A stretch of 64,000 nucleotides of DNA from Axinella damicornis (taxonomy: Eukaryota > Porifera > Demospongiae > Axinellida > Axinellidae), in the NCBI GenBank assembly GCA_963931865.1, contig OZ007506.1, positions 14,956,242 through 15,020,241 on the forward strand. Direction: 5' to 3'. Position 1 is the stretch's first letter, and each line of letters opens with the position of its first letter. Shown in pieces: positions 10,863 through 24,300 of the stretch. A program made the translations under genes and the position numbers. The notes beneath the pieces are model-generated. The model searched no databases. It was not told the origin of the DNA and saw nothing but the letters and a program-made list of their open reading frames with translations.

Positions 10863-12251
10863 CTATGTATACACTGAACAGTCCTGCTTATACTCTAACC
10901 TGTTTTGTTCAACAAGTCTCTGTTCCATACAGTCCATAACAACATGGTCCCACTCCATAAAATACTTGTTGAAGAAGAAAGTTGGACGGTGTGCATTGAC
11001 TCCCTTCCTGAACACCATGGGCAGATCACCAATGCTTAGTATGCAAATGCCGTGAACAATTCTTCCTTTGCACAACTCCTGCAGGTGGAGCTTAGCATAG
11101 TTGCTGTACATCCATTGGTATGCGTCAACAATAGGTATTACAGTACTTTTCTTTGGGGGACCACCAGGTACTCCTGGTAGTTTGTACAAGGTTGAATAAA
11201 AGTGTTCCTCTGGAATTTTGACATCTTTTAGATACTTTCTAAGTGCAATGGATTTTTTGTTAGTCAGGAGGAATGACACAAACGGCCTACTAGCGGCTAT
11301 GAAGTTCATAGATTTGTAGAATTTAATGCCATAAGGAACAGGCCCTAATTTCTTTCGTGTTCTCCTAACAACTCCAGCAGACAATACAAACTTGTTGACC
11401 AGCCGACGTCTATTTCCTCCTGGAACGTCAAATGAATCAACAGCAGAGGCTCCATTCAGTTTCACAAGACTCTGCACAATCTCTCTATTTGTCTTCAGTG
11501 GTAGCTCTCGACCGCACAAGTTGATGGTGTATCTCCACCTTGAGGGATTATATCTCATCAGGTCTTGCATGCAGTTCAACTGAGCATCCATGATAGTATG
11601 GTGAGCGTAGTACACTTTCTCCAACTTTGATGCCACAAAAACATTGTCAAGACAGTTGGAAATGGCCTGAAATGAGCTTACAATGGTTGGGTGTTTTGCA
11701 TCTGGGTGGATGCAGTATAGGTTGTGTGGTCGGTAAATGACTTTAAGTAGCCTCAGCACCTGCCTCACATTGGTATACACAGTGAGGATGTATGCTAGAG
11801 GAAAGTTCTCCTCTTCAGGAGATACATAGAAATTACTGGAATATTCTTCGACAATGTGGGAACAGTTTCTGAGGGTCTTCAGGAATTCTTTATCAGATTC
11901 TGCATTCACCCAAGTCTTGATCTTCTTCGTCACAGTCCTGAGCTCTCCTTCATCACCTGTCCTGAGGGCAGCACAGTTGGCCTCTATCCTAGGCTGGAGC
12001 AGGGTCACCATACCTTTCTTCCAAGACTTCACTCTTGTTGCATTGCAGTGGCTCAATCCCATAATGTGATGGGTGTGTGACTGGATGGGTACAGGTGTAG
12101 GCCTGCGAAAAGATGCCCCCAATGAAGAAGAGAGTGCAATGTATCCTACGGTCACCAGCTCCGAGAAAATGATGAACAGAAGTGTTGCATGTGATAACTT
12201 CAAGTGACGGAAATGCAGGGAGAAGAGCGTTGTTTTGTGGTTGCCTTTCAT
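10863..12251 (-). CDS. Core-2/I-branching type beta-1,6-N-acetylglucosaminyltransferase (GT14)
   Basis: Single-exon gene of 462 residues. The start is the ATG at 12251-12249, because the upstream in-frame codon at 12266 is TTG. A short cytoplasmic N-terminus is followed by one hydrophobic segment (LLFIIFSELVTVGYIALSS, residues about 25-45), giving a type II Golgi membrane protein. The luminal part has GT14 hallmarks: FPLAYILTVYTNV, NLYCIHPDAK, NVFVASKLEKVYYAHHTIM, LNCMQDLM, YTINLCGRELPLKTN and PEEHFYSTL. C-terminal CILSIGDL matches the family's acid/Cys region. Family members transfer GlcNAc to O-glycan cores or poly-LacNAc. The acceptor cannot be inferred, so no GCNT number is given. It is head-to-head with the VPS41-like gene, about 1.5 kb away. 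Length and intronless coding are normal for the family. Confidence 0.93.
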   Translation of the reverse strand: MKGNHKTTLFSLHFRHLKLSHATLLFIIFSELVTVGYIALSSSLGASFRRPTPVPIQSHTHHIMGLSHCNATRVKSWKKGMVTLLQPRIEANCAALRTGDEGELRTVTKKIKTWVNAESDKEFLKTLRNCSHIVEEYSSNFYVSPEEENFPLAYILTVYTNVRQVLRLLKVIYRPHNLYCIHPDAKHPTIVSSFQAISNCLDNVFVASKLEKVYYAHHTIMDAQLNCMQDLMRYNPSRWRYTINLCGRELPLKTNREIVQSLVKLNGASAVDSFDVPGGNRRRLVNKFVLSAGVVRRTRKKLGPVPYGIKFYKSMNFIAASRPFVSFLLTNKKSIALRKYLKDVKIPEEHFYSTLYKLPGVPGGPPKKSTVIPIVDAYQWMYSNYAKLHLQELCKGRIVHGICILSIGDLPMVFRKGVNAHRPTFFFNKYFMEWDHVVMDCMEQRLVEQNRLEYKQDCSVYT

Positions 12252-13756
12252 AGCTCTACAATACAATAGCAGGTTGACTCTGCATGGATTATTGGATCAT
12301 CAGTACCATTGTTCCAGTTGCTGTTTAGCAAGTACTTGAAAGCAACAATTGTGTTGGATACTTTGTCACTAGGTGGACAGATGGGGAGAATTCTGAGTTG
12401 ATGTATCAATGCAATTACTTAGGTAGTTGATGACTCATAAAGACAACATCAGAGCTCACGTGCACTCTCCATGCTTACAAGATCACTACTATTTAGCTGG
12501 TACAAAATGAAATGAGTGCACTTGGCTCTCAAAGTTTGCTGACCCTGCAGATATAGCCAAGGGGGCTTTTGTCATCAAGGGGTGGTCACGCCAATAAGCA
12601 CCATACTTAGAGCTGCAACCAGCTATTGTGACCTTGTATACAGTGGATGTAGGTGTGGCTTGCCGTATTACTCCGTATACTACCAAAAAGTCACGCAGTC
12701 ACGGTGGATTTTTGTGACAGTCACACGGTCGCTGGCAGTTTAGCAGCGCAGTCACACGGTCACAGGCAGTTTTTGGACGGTCACAAACAGTGACCCCGCG
12801 GTGGAAGCTCTAAGTACAGCGCATATTGGAGTGACCACCCCTTGGTTATACCCCTAATTAATCTTTGATCAACGATTGTGTTCAGTTCAGTTCAGTTCAG
12901 TTCATTTTGATTTGATAACCCAGGAATGCCGCATCTCCAATACAGAAGGTTTTCATGCAGGTCCTGGGCCCCATTAACGGGGGATGGTGATGACATCATC
13001 ACTGAACTCGCTTGAGTTACCATAAATGGCATTGCTCAAACTTGTTTTTCTGGAAGGGCAAAGGGCAAATTCCTTTTTTCAAGGCGAACCACCCTTCAAC
13101 AGAAAAACCAAGGGCTTTAGTGGGATTTGAACTCAGGACAGAGCCTGAGTTGCGCACTGGAGACTCTCACTCCACCGCGCAGCTTCAGCTTCTAGCTACC
13201 TTTCAGCCTTCCAGACAGCTTTCAACAAAAATCCTATTCTTCCGAAGGTCTTGCTTGAAGAGCAGGTACTATTCAGGACCAATATCCACTTGCATAGTTT
13301 TGTGGCAGCCTCGTTTCTAAGCTGTTCTCACCAGATTCTCCAGTTTTTGATTGCTCGCAGAATGCACTCTGTCAGATCTGTTTAAACCCCACATTCACTT
13401 GTTTGACGTATAGCTACACCCCTTTACATGCCACTCAGTTAACCCAGGTTTTTAATTTTAAACACAAATGTTCATGCTAGGAAGTATAGTTGCGGGGCGT
13501 CTTGCTACGTGAGACTAGGTAGCTGGGAGGTGCATGCATATCTGAACACATAGCTAAAACTAGCCTTAATCCAAGTGTTCTGTTTTTCAGTTCGCGCCTC
13601 CTCCGCAAATCCACATAGGGGCGCTGCAAGTGTATGATTATTTCCGGTGCCAGGCTGGCAAGAGTTCAAAATTTAGTCTCACTCGCCACACCCACTAGCT
13701 GTCTTGCAAGTCCATGAAGTCTGAGATCCAAGAGGCCAGGTCTGAGAGTGGAGGAG
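12252..13756. other. Divergent intergenic region (GCNT-like / VPS41-like)
   Basis: No gene seen. It holds a GTTCA-type microsatellite (CAGTTCAGTTCAGTTCAG near 12885-12902), short repeats of CAGTCACACGGTCAC near 12700-12760, and a tRNA-like SINE head near 13115-13195. Promoters for both flanking genes should lie here, but no specific element can be named. Confidence 0.5.
13115..13195 (-). repeat. tRNA-derived SINE head (tentative)
   Basis: On the minus strand GCGCGGTGGAGTGAGA resembles an A box, and GAGTTCAAATCCC (13134-13122) is a good B box about 50 nt downstream, as in tRNA-derived SINEs. It does not fold as a full tRNA by eye. Confidence 0.45.
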
Positions 13757-16700
13757 ATGGACGTAATAGTAAATAGAGAGTCTGCAGAGCGTGAGCCCCT
13801 GCTGAAGTACACGAGGCTTGCGAAGAATTCGTTGCTGTTTGGCGACCCCAGTAACGACATCAAAATTTCCTGTGTTGCGGTGCACCCCAAGGTAGCTACA
13901 TGTACATTGTGACAGTCTGCTGGGTGATCCACAGGCTGTTTTTCGTTGAAGATACCATGGTAGATAATATACCTACACTGTGCTCACGGTCCAAACGATA
14001 TATAGCCACACCCCTTTACTGCTTTTACCAGTGACAGCTTCAGCGTCCTAATGTACCATACAGGTTGTCTTATAGCCTCGTTCCCAGGTTCCTCCCCAGC
14101 TTTTGTGACAAAAAGCTGGGGAGGAGGCTGGGAATGAGGCTAGTCTTATGATAGACCTCAATGCACTGCGCATCCACAAGTCAGACCATGACATCGACAT
14201 CAGGCACATGAATGTAAACCTAGCCTTGTGACCAGAACATTTTGTAGGAGGAGAAATGCCTGTGAGCATACAAGCGAGTGCACTACCAAGGGGAGGTCAC
14301 ACCAATAAGCACCACAGTCACAGCTGTGACCATGCACAGTCAACCCGTATACTAAGGAAGGGGTGGAGTCACTATGCATTCTTATCGCAAAGTCGATGGT
14401 CAAAGCCTGAAAATCAGTGTGATCAACAGTAATAGCCTCAAAAATCAGCACAGTCAACGGCCAAGCTGCACAAAAGAGCAGTCAATGTTTTGACCCGCGG
14501 TTGCAGCTGTGACTGCAGAGTCTATGGGCGCAACCTCCCCTTGACTACCCTCATACAAGCAGTGAATTTTGGAATAGTCTAGAGCACGTTATGCTCATGT
14601 GAATTATGGCACGACTCAGAGATGGTTACGGACAAACGTTCATTGGTCTGCAGAAGCTATACCCTATATAAGGCAGCTGCACTTGATTTTTGATCCACAG
14701 ATGGAGCAGTGACGTTGTGAGTAGTTTTTTGGTGCCAGCTGTGAGGGTAGTTCAGTGGTGTTTGTCAAACTTGACTGCCTCTGGAATTAATAAATTGTAG
14801 GTAATGAAGTATTTGTGGAGCCCTAATGAGAGTGGCCTTAAGGTTACGGGCTCATTGCCTGGTGGGCGCCGGTGTGGCTAGACAATTTGTTCGAGCCCAT
14901 TTTTCTCGCACAGAAATCGCTACTAGTGAAATGAAACTGACTCGACACAAAGCAGGGAGAGTAGTCAACTAAGCATGCAGACTAAACATCATTATAGTAG
15001 CTCACACTGTAGCCATTGTTCGCTGCTTAAGGTTACGGGATACTCGTGCGCGCGCCGTGTGAAATGTATTGGGAAATGTATACTTAAGCTCGCTAACCAA
15101 GAATCTCTGGTATGAACAGCGTGAGCAACTTGATTCTGGCAGTGGAGGTGCGCTGTCACAAGGTGCAGGGCATGACGGAAGCTTTTACCGATACGCTGTA
15201 TAGCCGTGCAAAAACAAGCAGTTCAGTTCACCAAAAAGCCGTATTTACCGCTTTTCTCGAGCAAGACAGCAAATAAATTTGCCAGGGATTATATTATCAC
15301 GCGGCTACCGAAAAAAGCTTCCGTCATGCCCCTGCACCTTGTGACAGTGCACCTCCACCTCCAGAGTCAAGTTGCTCACGCTGTTCATACCAGAGATGTT
15401 TGGTTAGCGAGCTTAAGTATACATTTCCCTATACATTTCACACGGCGCGCGCACGAGTATCCCGTAACCTTAACAGCAACTATTTGCCAAAATCTGCCAT
15501 GTGAAGACTGCCAGTAACTTGATTCTACTGTTTGGATACATGTATCCAAACAGAAGCACTAGGGTAAGGGGTTTACATACCTGAATGTGATGAAGTGGGT
15601 GTGGCCCATCCAGGGGCACCAGTGGGTGGGGCATGTGGTTTATGTCACCTAATATACACAACATTTATCTCCTAGTTTGTTGCTGTGGGTATACTACATG
15701 AGACCGTGTACGTGCTGGATCATAACGGAGTGCTTAAACACAAATTTGTGGTAAGAAATTGGCTTCTTATAGTAATAGGATCTTATTGTTTGCGATGTTC
15801 TGTTGATGGTTCGCAAGAAGTTAATCTTATAGGTCATGCAAATTTCAGTTGCCTAGGCTTGAGATTTGACAATTAAAGCTATTTGAAACTCAATGTAAGT
15901 TATGTGCTAATAGGTCTCTAGGTGTGCAGTGTAATGAAATGGGGGACTAACTCATTCTTGTTGCTATGCATGCACACACACACTCTTGTGTAGCAACAAC
16001 ATTCTGGTAAGATCAACCAGATCGCGTTTGATGAGGACGGATTGTTCTTGGCCAGTTGTGCAGACGATGGAAAGGTGAGTACACCGTAGAACAACGGAAG
16101 ATAGAACCTAGTCACTTGATGTTAAATGTGTTTGAGTGGAAACCTCACTCATAGTGGCCGATGACTCATGGCCCAGGCCCTAGTAGCGCCTCACTAGTAC
16201 GGCAACTCACCAGTACGGCAACTCACTTTTCAGAATGTCTCAAGTCTTACTCTCACCTTTTGGATGCATGCCTGATTGAATCTGGACGTACTCGTGTTTC
16301 TTCCTAGTTAACGCACACCTCATGTTAGCAATGTAATGGCAGCCAACGGGATGACAGCACTAGCGGAAGATGAAAACACTCCTACGTAACTCTGCCATCA
16401 AGGTGAGTTTTGACAGCACAATTATTGTACATTTGGGTCAGTGCGCCGATCACGACACTGTACTAGTCTGAATCTTTGTAGGCCTAGCTGTGAGATTTGC
16501 ACACCTTACTCTCGGCAGCCCAAGTTTACACAACCACAGGAAGCATGTGTAGTGCTTTTTGCAACCTGGCTATGAATTCACAATTCACAGTTAGCTATCT
16601 TAGCGCATTCCGGCAGTGTCAACTGAGGGCAGGTTTATGGCCACCCTCATCTGTGATACTCAAGTGGAGATATTGAACAAAACTGGTGTTTGCACATCTT

Positions 16701-18347
16701 AGCCAGCTCCCATTCCTTAAATCGCCTGAGCATATAGACTCTAGCTACAGCACGCTTTTAAACCTTAGTCACTTTTAGCTAAGGATAGTGTTTTACGTAT
16801 TGGGGACAGCATGGGGCATGTAGTGTCAATATCAGCAGGTGCATGCTTGATCAGGTGCATGCTTGATAGATCCACACAATTTTGAGCTTAAAAACTATTT
16901 TGGCCCTTTGGCAACATTTTCTCTGGTTTGGTTGGTCACTTTTATAATCCTTCTCTGTGCCACTAGGAGTCTTGTTGGTCGGGAAAACACTTGAAGATGA
17001 TATGAAGGCTATAAGTCGGCTGTAAATATGCAATGAGTGTAAAGTAGCAGAACGGCAAAAAGTAGGGACACAACATTGGGATGAACAGTTCAGTGTACGG
17101 GATGCTAGAAAACCCGGAACGGTCAGGAATGGAACAGAACGGAATGGAATGGAACCAGAAGTAAGTATATAATTTTGCGACTTCGCTGAACGAAATTTCC
17201 AACTAATAACAATTGTAGCACTTTATACAGGCAGCTACTGGAGTAGTTTCATGGGAGGAAAGGTACTGTCTGTATCGCTACTGGATCTGTACTTAGCGTT
17301 GCATTTATGTCAAGCTTGTAAGCAGAGCAGGGGCGAGCCTAGTGCCTAGTGCTCGATGCTCGCTCTTGGCCCAGCTCTCTGACTTCCCTATATAGCACCG
17401 TGAAACGCCAATAAAAGCCTGGTTCAAGTCATCCTCGAAACCGACAACGACACTAGGACAAAGGTCGCGAGAGTTGGTGCGATAGTTTGGACACAGTGAT
17501 GCTGCAACTTCCGTCGATCTCGCAGTAGATAGAGACACTCCTCACAGCAGATCGGGATCCGGGACGTGTCGACCCCCGCATCATCACGTGTGTAAAGACC
17601 ATGATGTGTTATCTCTGTACCATGCACGTGTTCACCATGATCTGACTTGACCTTTGTATCACATGTTCAGTGGGGATATTGACCTCTGTACAGTTGGTCG
17701 AGCAGTTTTTGCTAAATAATTTTTGGTTGACTGAAGAGTAGCGTAGCCATCGCGGGTAGCGCCTGCAGTGCAGTATGCTAGTAGGCACCAGCGGCGGTTA
17801 CACGTGCATCATGACAAGCTTGACATAAATACAACACTAAGTACAGATCCAGTAGCGATACAGACAGTACCTTTGCTCCCACGAAACTCCTCTGTTCCGT
17901 TCCGTTCCTGACCGTTCCAGGTTTTCCAGCATCCCTCATGCAGTGTACAACCCCCTATACATACGTACATGTATTATTATGAAAAAGGATATCTATTGGG
18001 GGGCTGTTGCTTAACTGTTTTACCCCCTTTTTCCCTAGTTTGCCGGTCTGCTAATAGCCGTATATCTCATTTTCTTGTTGTTTGTTCCTTTATTTGTGGT
18101 TGTAGTTGTATAGCAATGTTTCTGGCGTCTTTCCCAACACAGGTGTCCATTGTTGGCCTTTCCTCTGACTACAAGGAAACTATTGCGTTTGACAAGCAGG
18201 TCAAGGTAAAACAAACATAACATACTGTACTCACGATCAGTTACATACTAACACGTATCGTCTTTACGTATGTGACTACTACAACTCGCACGCATGCTTG
18301 GGTAGTAGCTATTCAAGGATAGTGTTTCTACACTGGACATTACTGTG

Positions 18348-18400
<53 letters not shown>

Positions 18401-21292
18401 TGTAATCATGACTGACAGAGACTGCATGCACATCCCAACATTGACTGTGCATACTTGCTAACTAATGACACATTTCAGCCTTGGGCCCAAGATGCTGAAA
18501 TAGAGTCCTTTTGTAAACCATGAAGGTCGTTCCCAGACCATTTTTCGCACGTGGAGGCAAAAAATAAATGTGTTTCCCTCCTCATGCGAAGACTTGTCTG
18601 GGAATGAGACTAGAAGCAAAATGGAGAATCAAGGCCAACATTTTATCGCAAAAACACGGTACATTTCTGTAATGCATGCAGCCGCAATGAATTTTGCTGT
18701 AAGCCTATACTACTAGTGCTTGACTTACATATAGCTGCACATGGAGCACTAACAGAATGTACGTGATGACTTTCGCATGGCTTGATATCAATTTTGTTTC
18801 AAGTGTGATAGCTAGTCTGTAAATACAAAGTGTACACACACCAGGCTTCTTGTACTGTATGAGACATTAAGCATTGATGAATCCCTGAGAAGAGACTACC
18901 AAGGACACTGTGCATACTAGTCTCGGTCCCAGACCCAACCAACCCCAGCGATACACGCACTGGATAAATGGTCTGGCAACGAGACTATGTGCATACAGGA
19001 AACTTTTACTGAACGTATGTATGCATGTCTACCTAGCTGTACTGTTATAAGTTGTCAATCCTGCATGCTCTTTACCACCATGCAGTCTGTTGCGCTCCAT
19101 CCTCACTACACACCTGCTGCTGCTGTTGCTGTGGGAACAGACCAGGTGAGCAACTGTTTTGGGAAAAGACTGGTAAATCATTTCAATGCTCCTTAACAAC
19201 GTACGAAAGACCTTACGTAGAACTGCAGTGGTACTGAATTACGAAGTCAAATTGTGAATCTGCTATTAACCAGTGAGGATTGAGGGTGATGTTATGAAGT
19301 AGAGCTGGGTTCTACCCTACAGAACATGCTTGATAGGCAAGGTTCACCCTAATTGGCCGTGGGGTCCCTGTGACTTTCCCTATTTACATAATTATGTGGC
19401 TAATATGAATGTGTTGTATACTTTTCACAGCTGGTATTGGTTGAGGAACGGCGCTTGTTACCAGGCAAAAAAAGAACAGAAATCTACAAAGCGTTTGGCC
19501 CCATTTCCACTATACAATGGAAGAACGACCTCATCGCCTTTGCTGATATGGATGTATGTATTTAGCTACGTAACTTTAAATGTATACCAAACTATGTGCA
19601 TGAACAAGACTGAACCAATGACTATACTCAGGTAAATCTGCTTCTTGTCCCTGAAGCTACATGCAGTCTTGACAAGATAGTCTTTAACCCTTTACCAACC
19701 GTGGACTTTGGAGGTCAGTTTTATGGCTTGTAATTTATAGTTAAACATACCCTAGATAAGGTTCCATCATTTTCCATACTCAAAACTTCACACAGAACTG
19801 CACACAGCCATGCTTTCCACATCGTGACTCTAACCACATCCACTCATTAATGAGTACGTGATCAAGATGCTCGGGCAAGGGTAACTCGCTCTATATAGCA
19901 GAAAGATCAGCCTTGAACACTGGAATTTGAGGCTCTACAAGAAAGTCCCAAGGATATTGCCGGATGTGGCATCATGAAGCTGAAAGTCTCATGACGGATT
20001 TTGCAGTCATTGGTGTTAAAAGCATGCTAGAGCTGAGTGGAGGATGGATATAGTCAGTAAACACCTTGAATGGAGAATAATCGCAAGCGAGAATGCAGCT
20101 AGCACTTGCATGTGAACTCACTTACACAATGCCCTTTGATCTTTGTCTTGCATCAAAATGGTGTTATCAGAATGGCTGAAAGTGTCAACTATGGTATGGT
20201 GAAAGTGATGTTGTATTGTGCATAGTGTAGCTCAAATTAGTTGGTAATTTTTTTATGAAGAAGGGGAAGAGGAGTAGGAGGAGGGAGGGGATTTAGTTCT
20301 TGAATCCTGCATCCTCCACTGTACGTTTGTAAAGGGGATGGGACTGAGGCTGGTTAATTGGCATTTTGCCCCTTGTTTCTTGACAGATCATCACTAAATT
20401 CTTTTGGGGGACTTCTTGTATTAATTTAGAGTGCTGGATCAGTGGTTGTGAGCCATGCATGTACCCTTGCCCACCATAAGTATCTAGCTGATATGTTATA
20501 GGAATTCATAGTTTTCCACTTTTTGTATCAACATAAAAACGTATCATATTCCCGGTGCTCATACATAAGTCATAAGACTCAGCCTGTACTGCAAGTACCC
20601 GTATCTAGCTTCTACTGAGGTGTAGTTCAAGTTGTGGGCTCCTGGTCTGCCCCACCCACTAAACTGAGAGCAAGCCACATACATATGATCATTTATTAGT
20701 CACAGGAACCGGAGGCACATAAACACCAGCTAGTTCTGGCATGTCTTGTCCATAACTTGTGTTCTTGTACCACATGAAATATAATTATTCTTTTGACTTC
20801 TGCTCCAGTATTGTACCCATGCAAGTTGGGATCTTTCTATTACAGTTGCACCACTGATGAGCCCAGGGCCATTGACAGTTTGGCCGCAAGACAATTAAAC
20901 CTTTGCATCATAACAATTCCATGGGTAGAATGATAAAATTATAACTTTAGTTCCAACACCCACCCTTCATAATAATAATGGTAGTATTCAAAACAATAGC
21001 CTTTACTTTCATAATGCTGGTCAGCTACCTGGACAGGTCTGAGTGTCAATTGCATCTTTACATAGATGGTGACAGTGTATGACATGAATGCAAGAAATGT
21101 GGTGGCCTCCATAGCATTTGATGAAAAAAGGTTTGTGCGATTGTGTCTGTAAATGATTGTATATGTTTGTGTTGGGAGGGGGTTGTGTGAATGACTTGTG
21201 TCTAGCTGTGAATGATTGTGTTGTACATTGGGGGGGGGGGGAGTGATGTACGTTGTGTGGGGGGAGGAATGGTTGTGTTGTGCATTGTATGT

Positions 21293-21338
<46 letters not shown>

Positions 21339-24300
21339 GGGTTGTACATACATATATTTGGGGGTGAGGGACAGGAAAGGATGGGAATGGAGGAATCGAG
21401 CTAATTAAGGAACTGCATGGAGGTACCTTGGGATCTGAAGGAGAGATTAGGGGCACTGAAAGAGATAGTTGATGGTGTAAATTGTGGCACCACCATTGCT
21501 TTTGCTGTGCATGCAAGGCCAGCACCACTTTATGGCAATGTGTGTTCAATAAACTTCTGCTTTCAATATATCCAGCCAATGGGCCAGCTACTTACCTTGC
21601 AGTTTATGCTGGAAGAGTAACACCAGTTTGGTTGTTGGACGTGGCCACTATGTTAAGGTACAAAACTGCAAATATGGCAGTCGCATATTACTGGTACGCA
21701 AGTCCTATCCTCATTACTTGTTGCTTTCATGCCTAACTATCAAATTAAAGTGAGAGTATTTGCAGCATACACAACCATCTTTCATGGTCATCCCCTTACT
21801 GTATATAATTATTTGCATCTGATTGCTGAGGTGACGCTTATATTCATGACTGCCAATTATAAGTTACTTCATCTCCATCCCTCAGTGTGTGGAGGTTGCT
21901 CCAGGTCAGAAGAAGGTGTCCACAGGTTTGAAATATAATTGTTATGCGTCTGAACACAGAGTTGTCTGAAAGATGCTTTCACTGGTGGTAGTGCATATAA
22001 TTATGCCTTATAGTTGCTGAGGACGTGCTCGAGGGAGTCTTTGTATGCGGTGTAGTTCCTTTGTCTGGAGAGTCTGATAAAGAATGGAAACTGGTAAACA
22101 ACACAATTAGTATAACAGTGTAGTGCTGAAATTACTACTCTACTTCACTTTCACCCAACTGCATGTAGGCTGTTCTTGGTTATCGTGACACGTTGGAAGG
22201 AATGGTAATAACAAATGTGATGTGGAAGAAGGTTGTTTACTAGTTAGTTTCCCCCTGCTAGTGCATTGTGTTTATGATCTGATCTGGAACGGTACAGGAC
22301 ACGTCTAGTGCATTGTGTTTATGATCTGATCTGGAATGCTATCATGACACGTCTAGTGCATTGTGTTTATGATCTGATCTGGAACGGTACATGACACGTC
22401 TAGTGCATTGTGTTTATGATCTGATCTGGAACGGTACATGACACGTCTAGTGCATTGTGTTTATGATCTGATCTGGAACGGTACGTGACACGTCTAGTGC
22501 ATTGTGTTTATGATCTGATCTGGAACGGTACGTGACACGTCTAGTGCATTGTGTTTATGATCTGATCTGGAACGGTACATGACACGTCTAGTGCATTGTG
22601 TTTATGATCTGATCTGGAACGGTACATGACACGTCTAGTGCATTGTGTTTATGATCTGATCTGGAACGGTGCATGACACGTCTAGTGCATTGTGTTTATG
22701 ATCTGATCTGGAACGGTTCATGACACGTCTAGTGCATTTTGTTTATGATTTGATCTGGAACGGTACATGACACGTCTAGTACATTTTGTTTATGATCTGA
22801 TCTGGAACGGTACATGACACGTCTAGTGCATTGTGTTTATGATCTGATCTGGAACGGTGCATGACACGTCTAGTGCATTGTGTTTATGATCTGATCTGGA
22901 ACGGTACATGACACGTCTAGTGCATTGTATTTGTGATCTGATCTGGAACGGTACATGACACGTCTAGTGCATTGTGTTTATGATCTGATCTGGAACGGTA
23001 CATGACACGTTTAGTGCATTGTGTTTATGATCTGATCTGGAACGGTACATGACACGTCTAGTGCATTGTGTTTATGATCTGATCTGGAACGGTACATGAC
23101 ATGTCTAGTGCATTGTGTTTATGATCTGATCTGGAACGGTACATGACGTGCATTTTGTTTATGATCTGATCTGGAACGGTGCATGACACATCTAGTGCAT
23201 TGTGTTTATGATCTGATCTGGAACGGTTCATGACACGTTTAGTGCATTTTGTTTATGGAACGGTACATGACACGTCTAGTGCATTGTGTTTATGATCTGA
23301 TCTGGAACGGTGCATGACACATCTAGTGCATTGTGTTTATGATCTGATCTGGAACGGTACATGACACGTCTAGTGCATTGTATTTATGATCTGATCTGGA
23401 AGGTACATGACACGTCTAGTGCATTAATTGTGTTTATGATCTGATCTGGAACGGTACATGACACGTCTAGTGCATTGTGTTTATGATCTGATCTGGAACG
23501 GTACATGACGTGTATTTTGTTTATGATCTGATCTGGAACGGTGCATGACACGTCTAGTGCATTGTGTTTATGATCTGATCTGGAACAATACATGGTATGT
23601 ATACGTTCTGATGTATGTGTGTATGTATCTGCAGAAGCAAGGAAAGGTGCCCCCTCCTAGGGTGTTGGTTGTATCTGCAGGATGCACTCAATATCTGGGT
23701 TTGGTTGCACGGGACACACTCATGAATATCAGAGGGTATCAGAACAGCCTTTTGAATGATTATCACATGGGTTAGTATGATGTCATGCATAATTATACCA
23801 ATCTGTTCAGTGGGTTGTATTGTCATTTGCAATTTGCTTATGCATTGGACTGTGGACCCAGAGGTCTGAGGTTTTAGCCAAGCTATGCAACAAGGGTTTT
23901 TTTCTCTTCAGGGTGCACTCAGCCATACCCCAACCATTGTGAGAAGACAGTTACCATATTAATATGTTGGTCCCAGGGGACCTGGTGTACGTAAATAGGC
24001 TCTTCCCTTCTCTAGGCCACCTACATATCAGAGGTAACAAATAAAGTTTGCTGCCACGAATGGGATTCAGACCATCCATGCATGATCATCTCTAGCAACC
24101 GTATGAATAAGTTTGGTCCAAAAATTGACTCCACGAGGATTCAAGTCCATGACTACCAGCATTCAAAGCCAATGCTTTGTCAACTGAGCTACCAAAGCAA
24201 GCATATGAACTGGCTGAGTTCAAATACCAAGTTCAAGTTTCCCCTGACACACAATTTTTCATGGGTTTAATTTTTGTAGAGTAAAGATTGCACCATGCAA

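Noticed and set aside
21202..21579. Pro/His-rich minus-strand frames
   Set aside because: Translations of the GT/poly-G tract; no gene context.
22255..23590. CRISPR-like array
   Set aside because: Repeats are directly abutting 47-bp units with no unique spacers, in a eukaryotic intron.
24126..24199. Functional tRNA-Lys gene
   Set aside because: Boxes A and B are present but the acceptor stem does not pair, so a SINE head or pseudogene is more likely.
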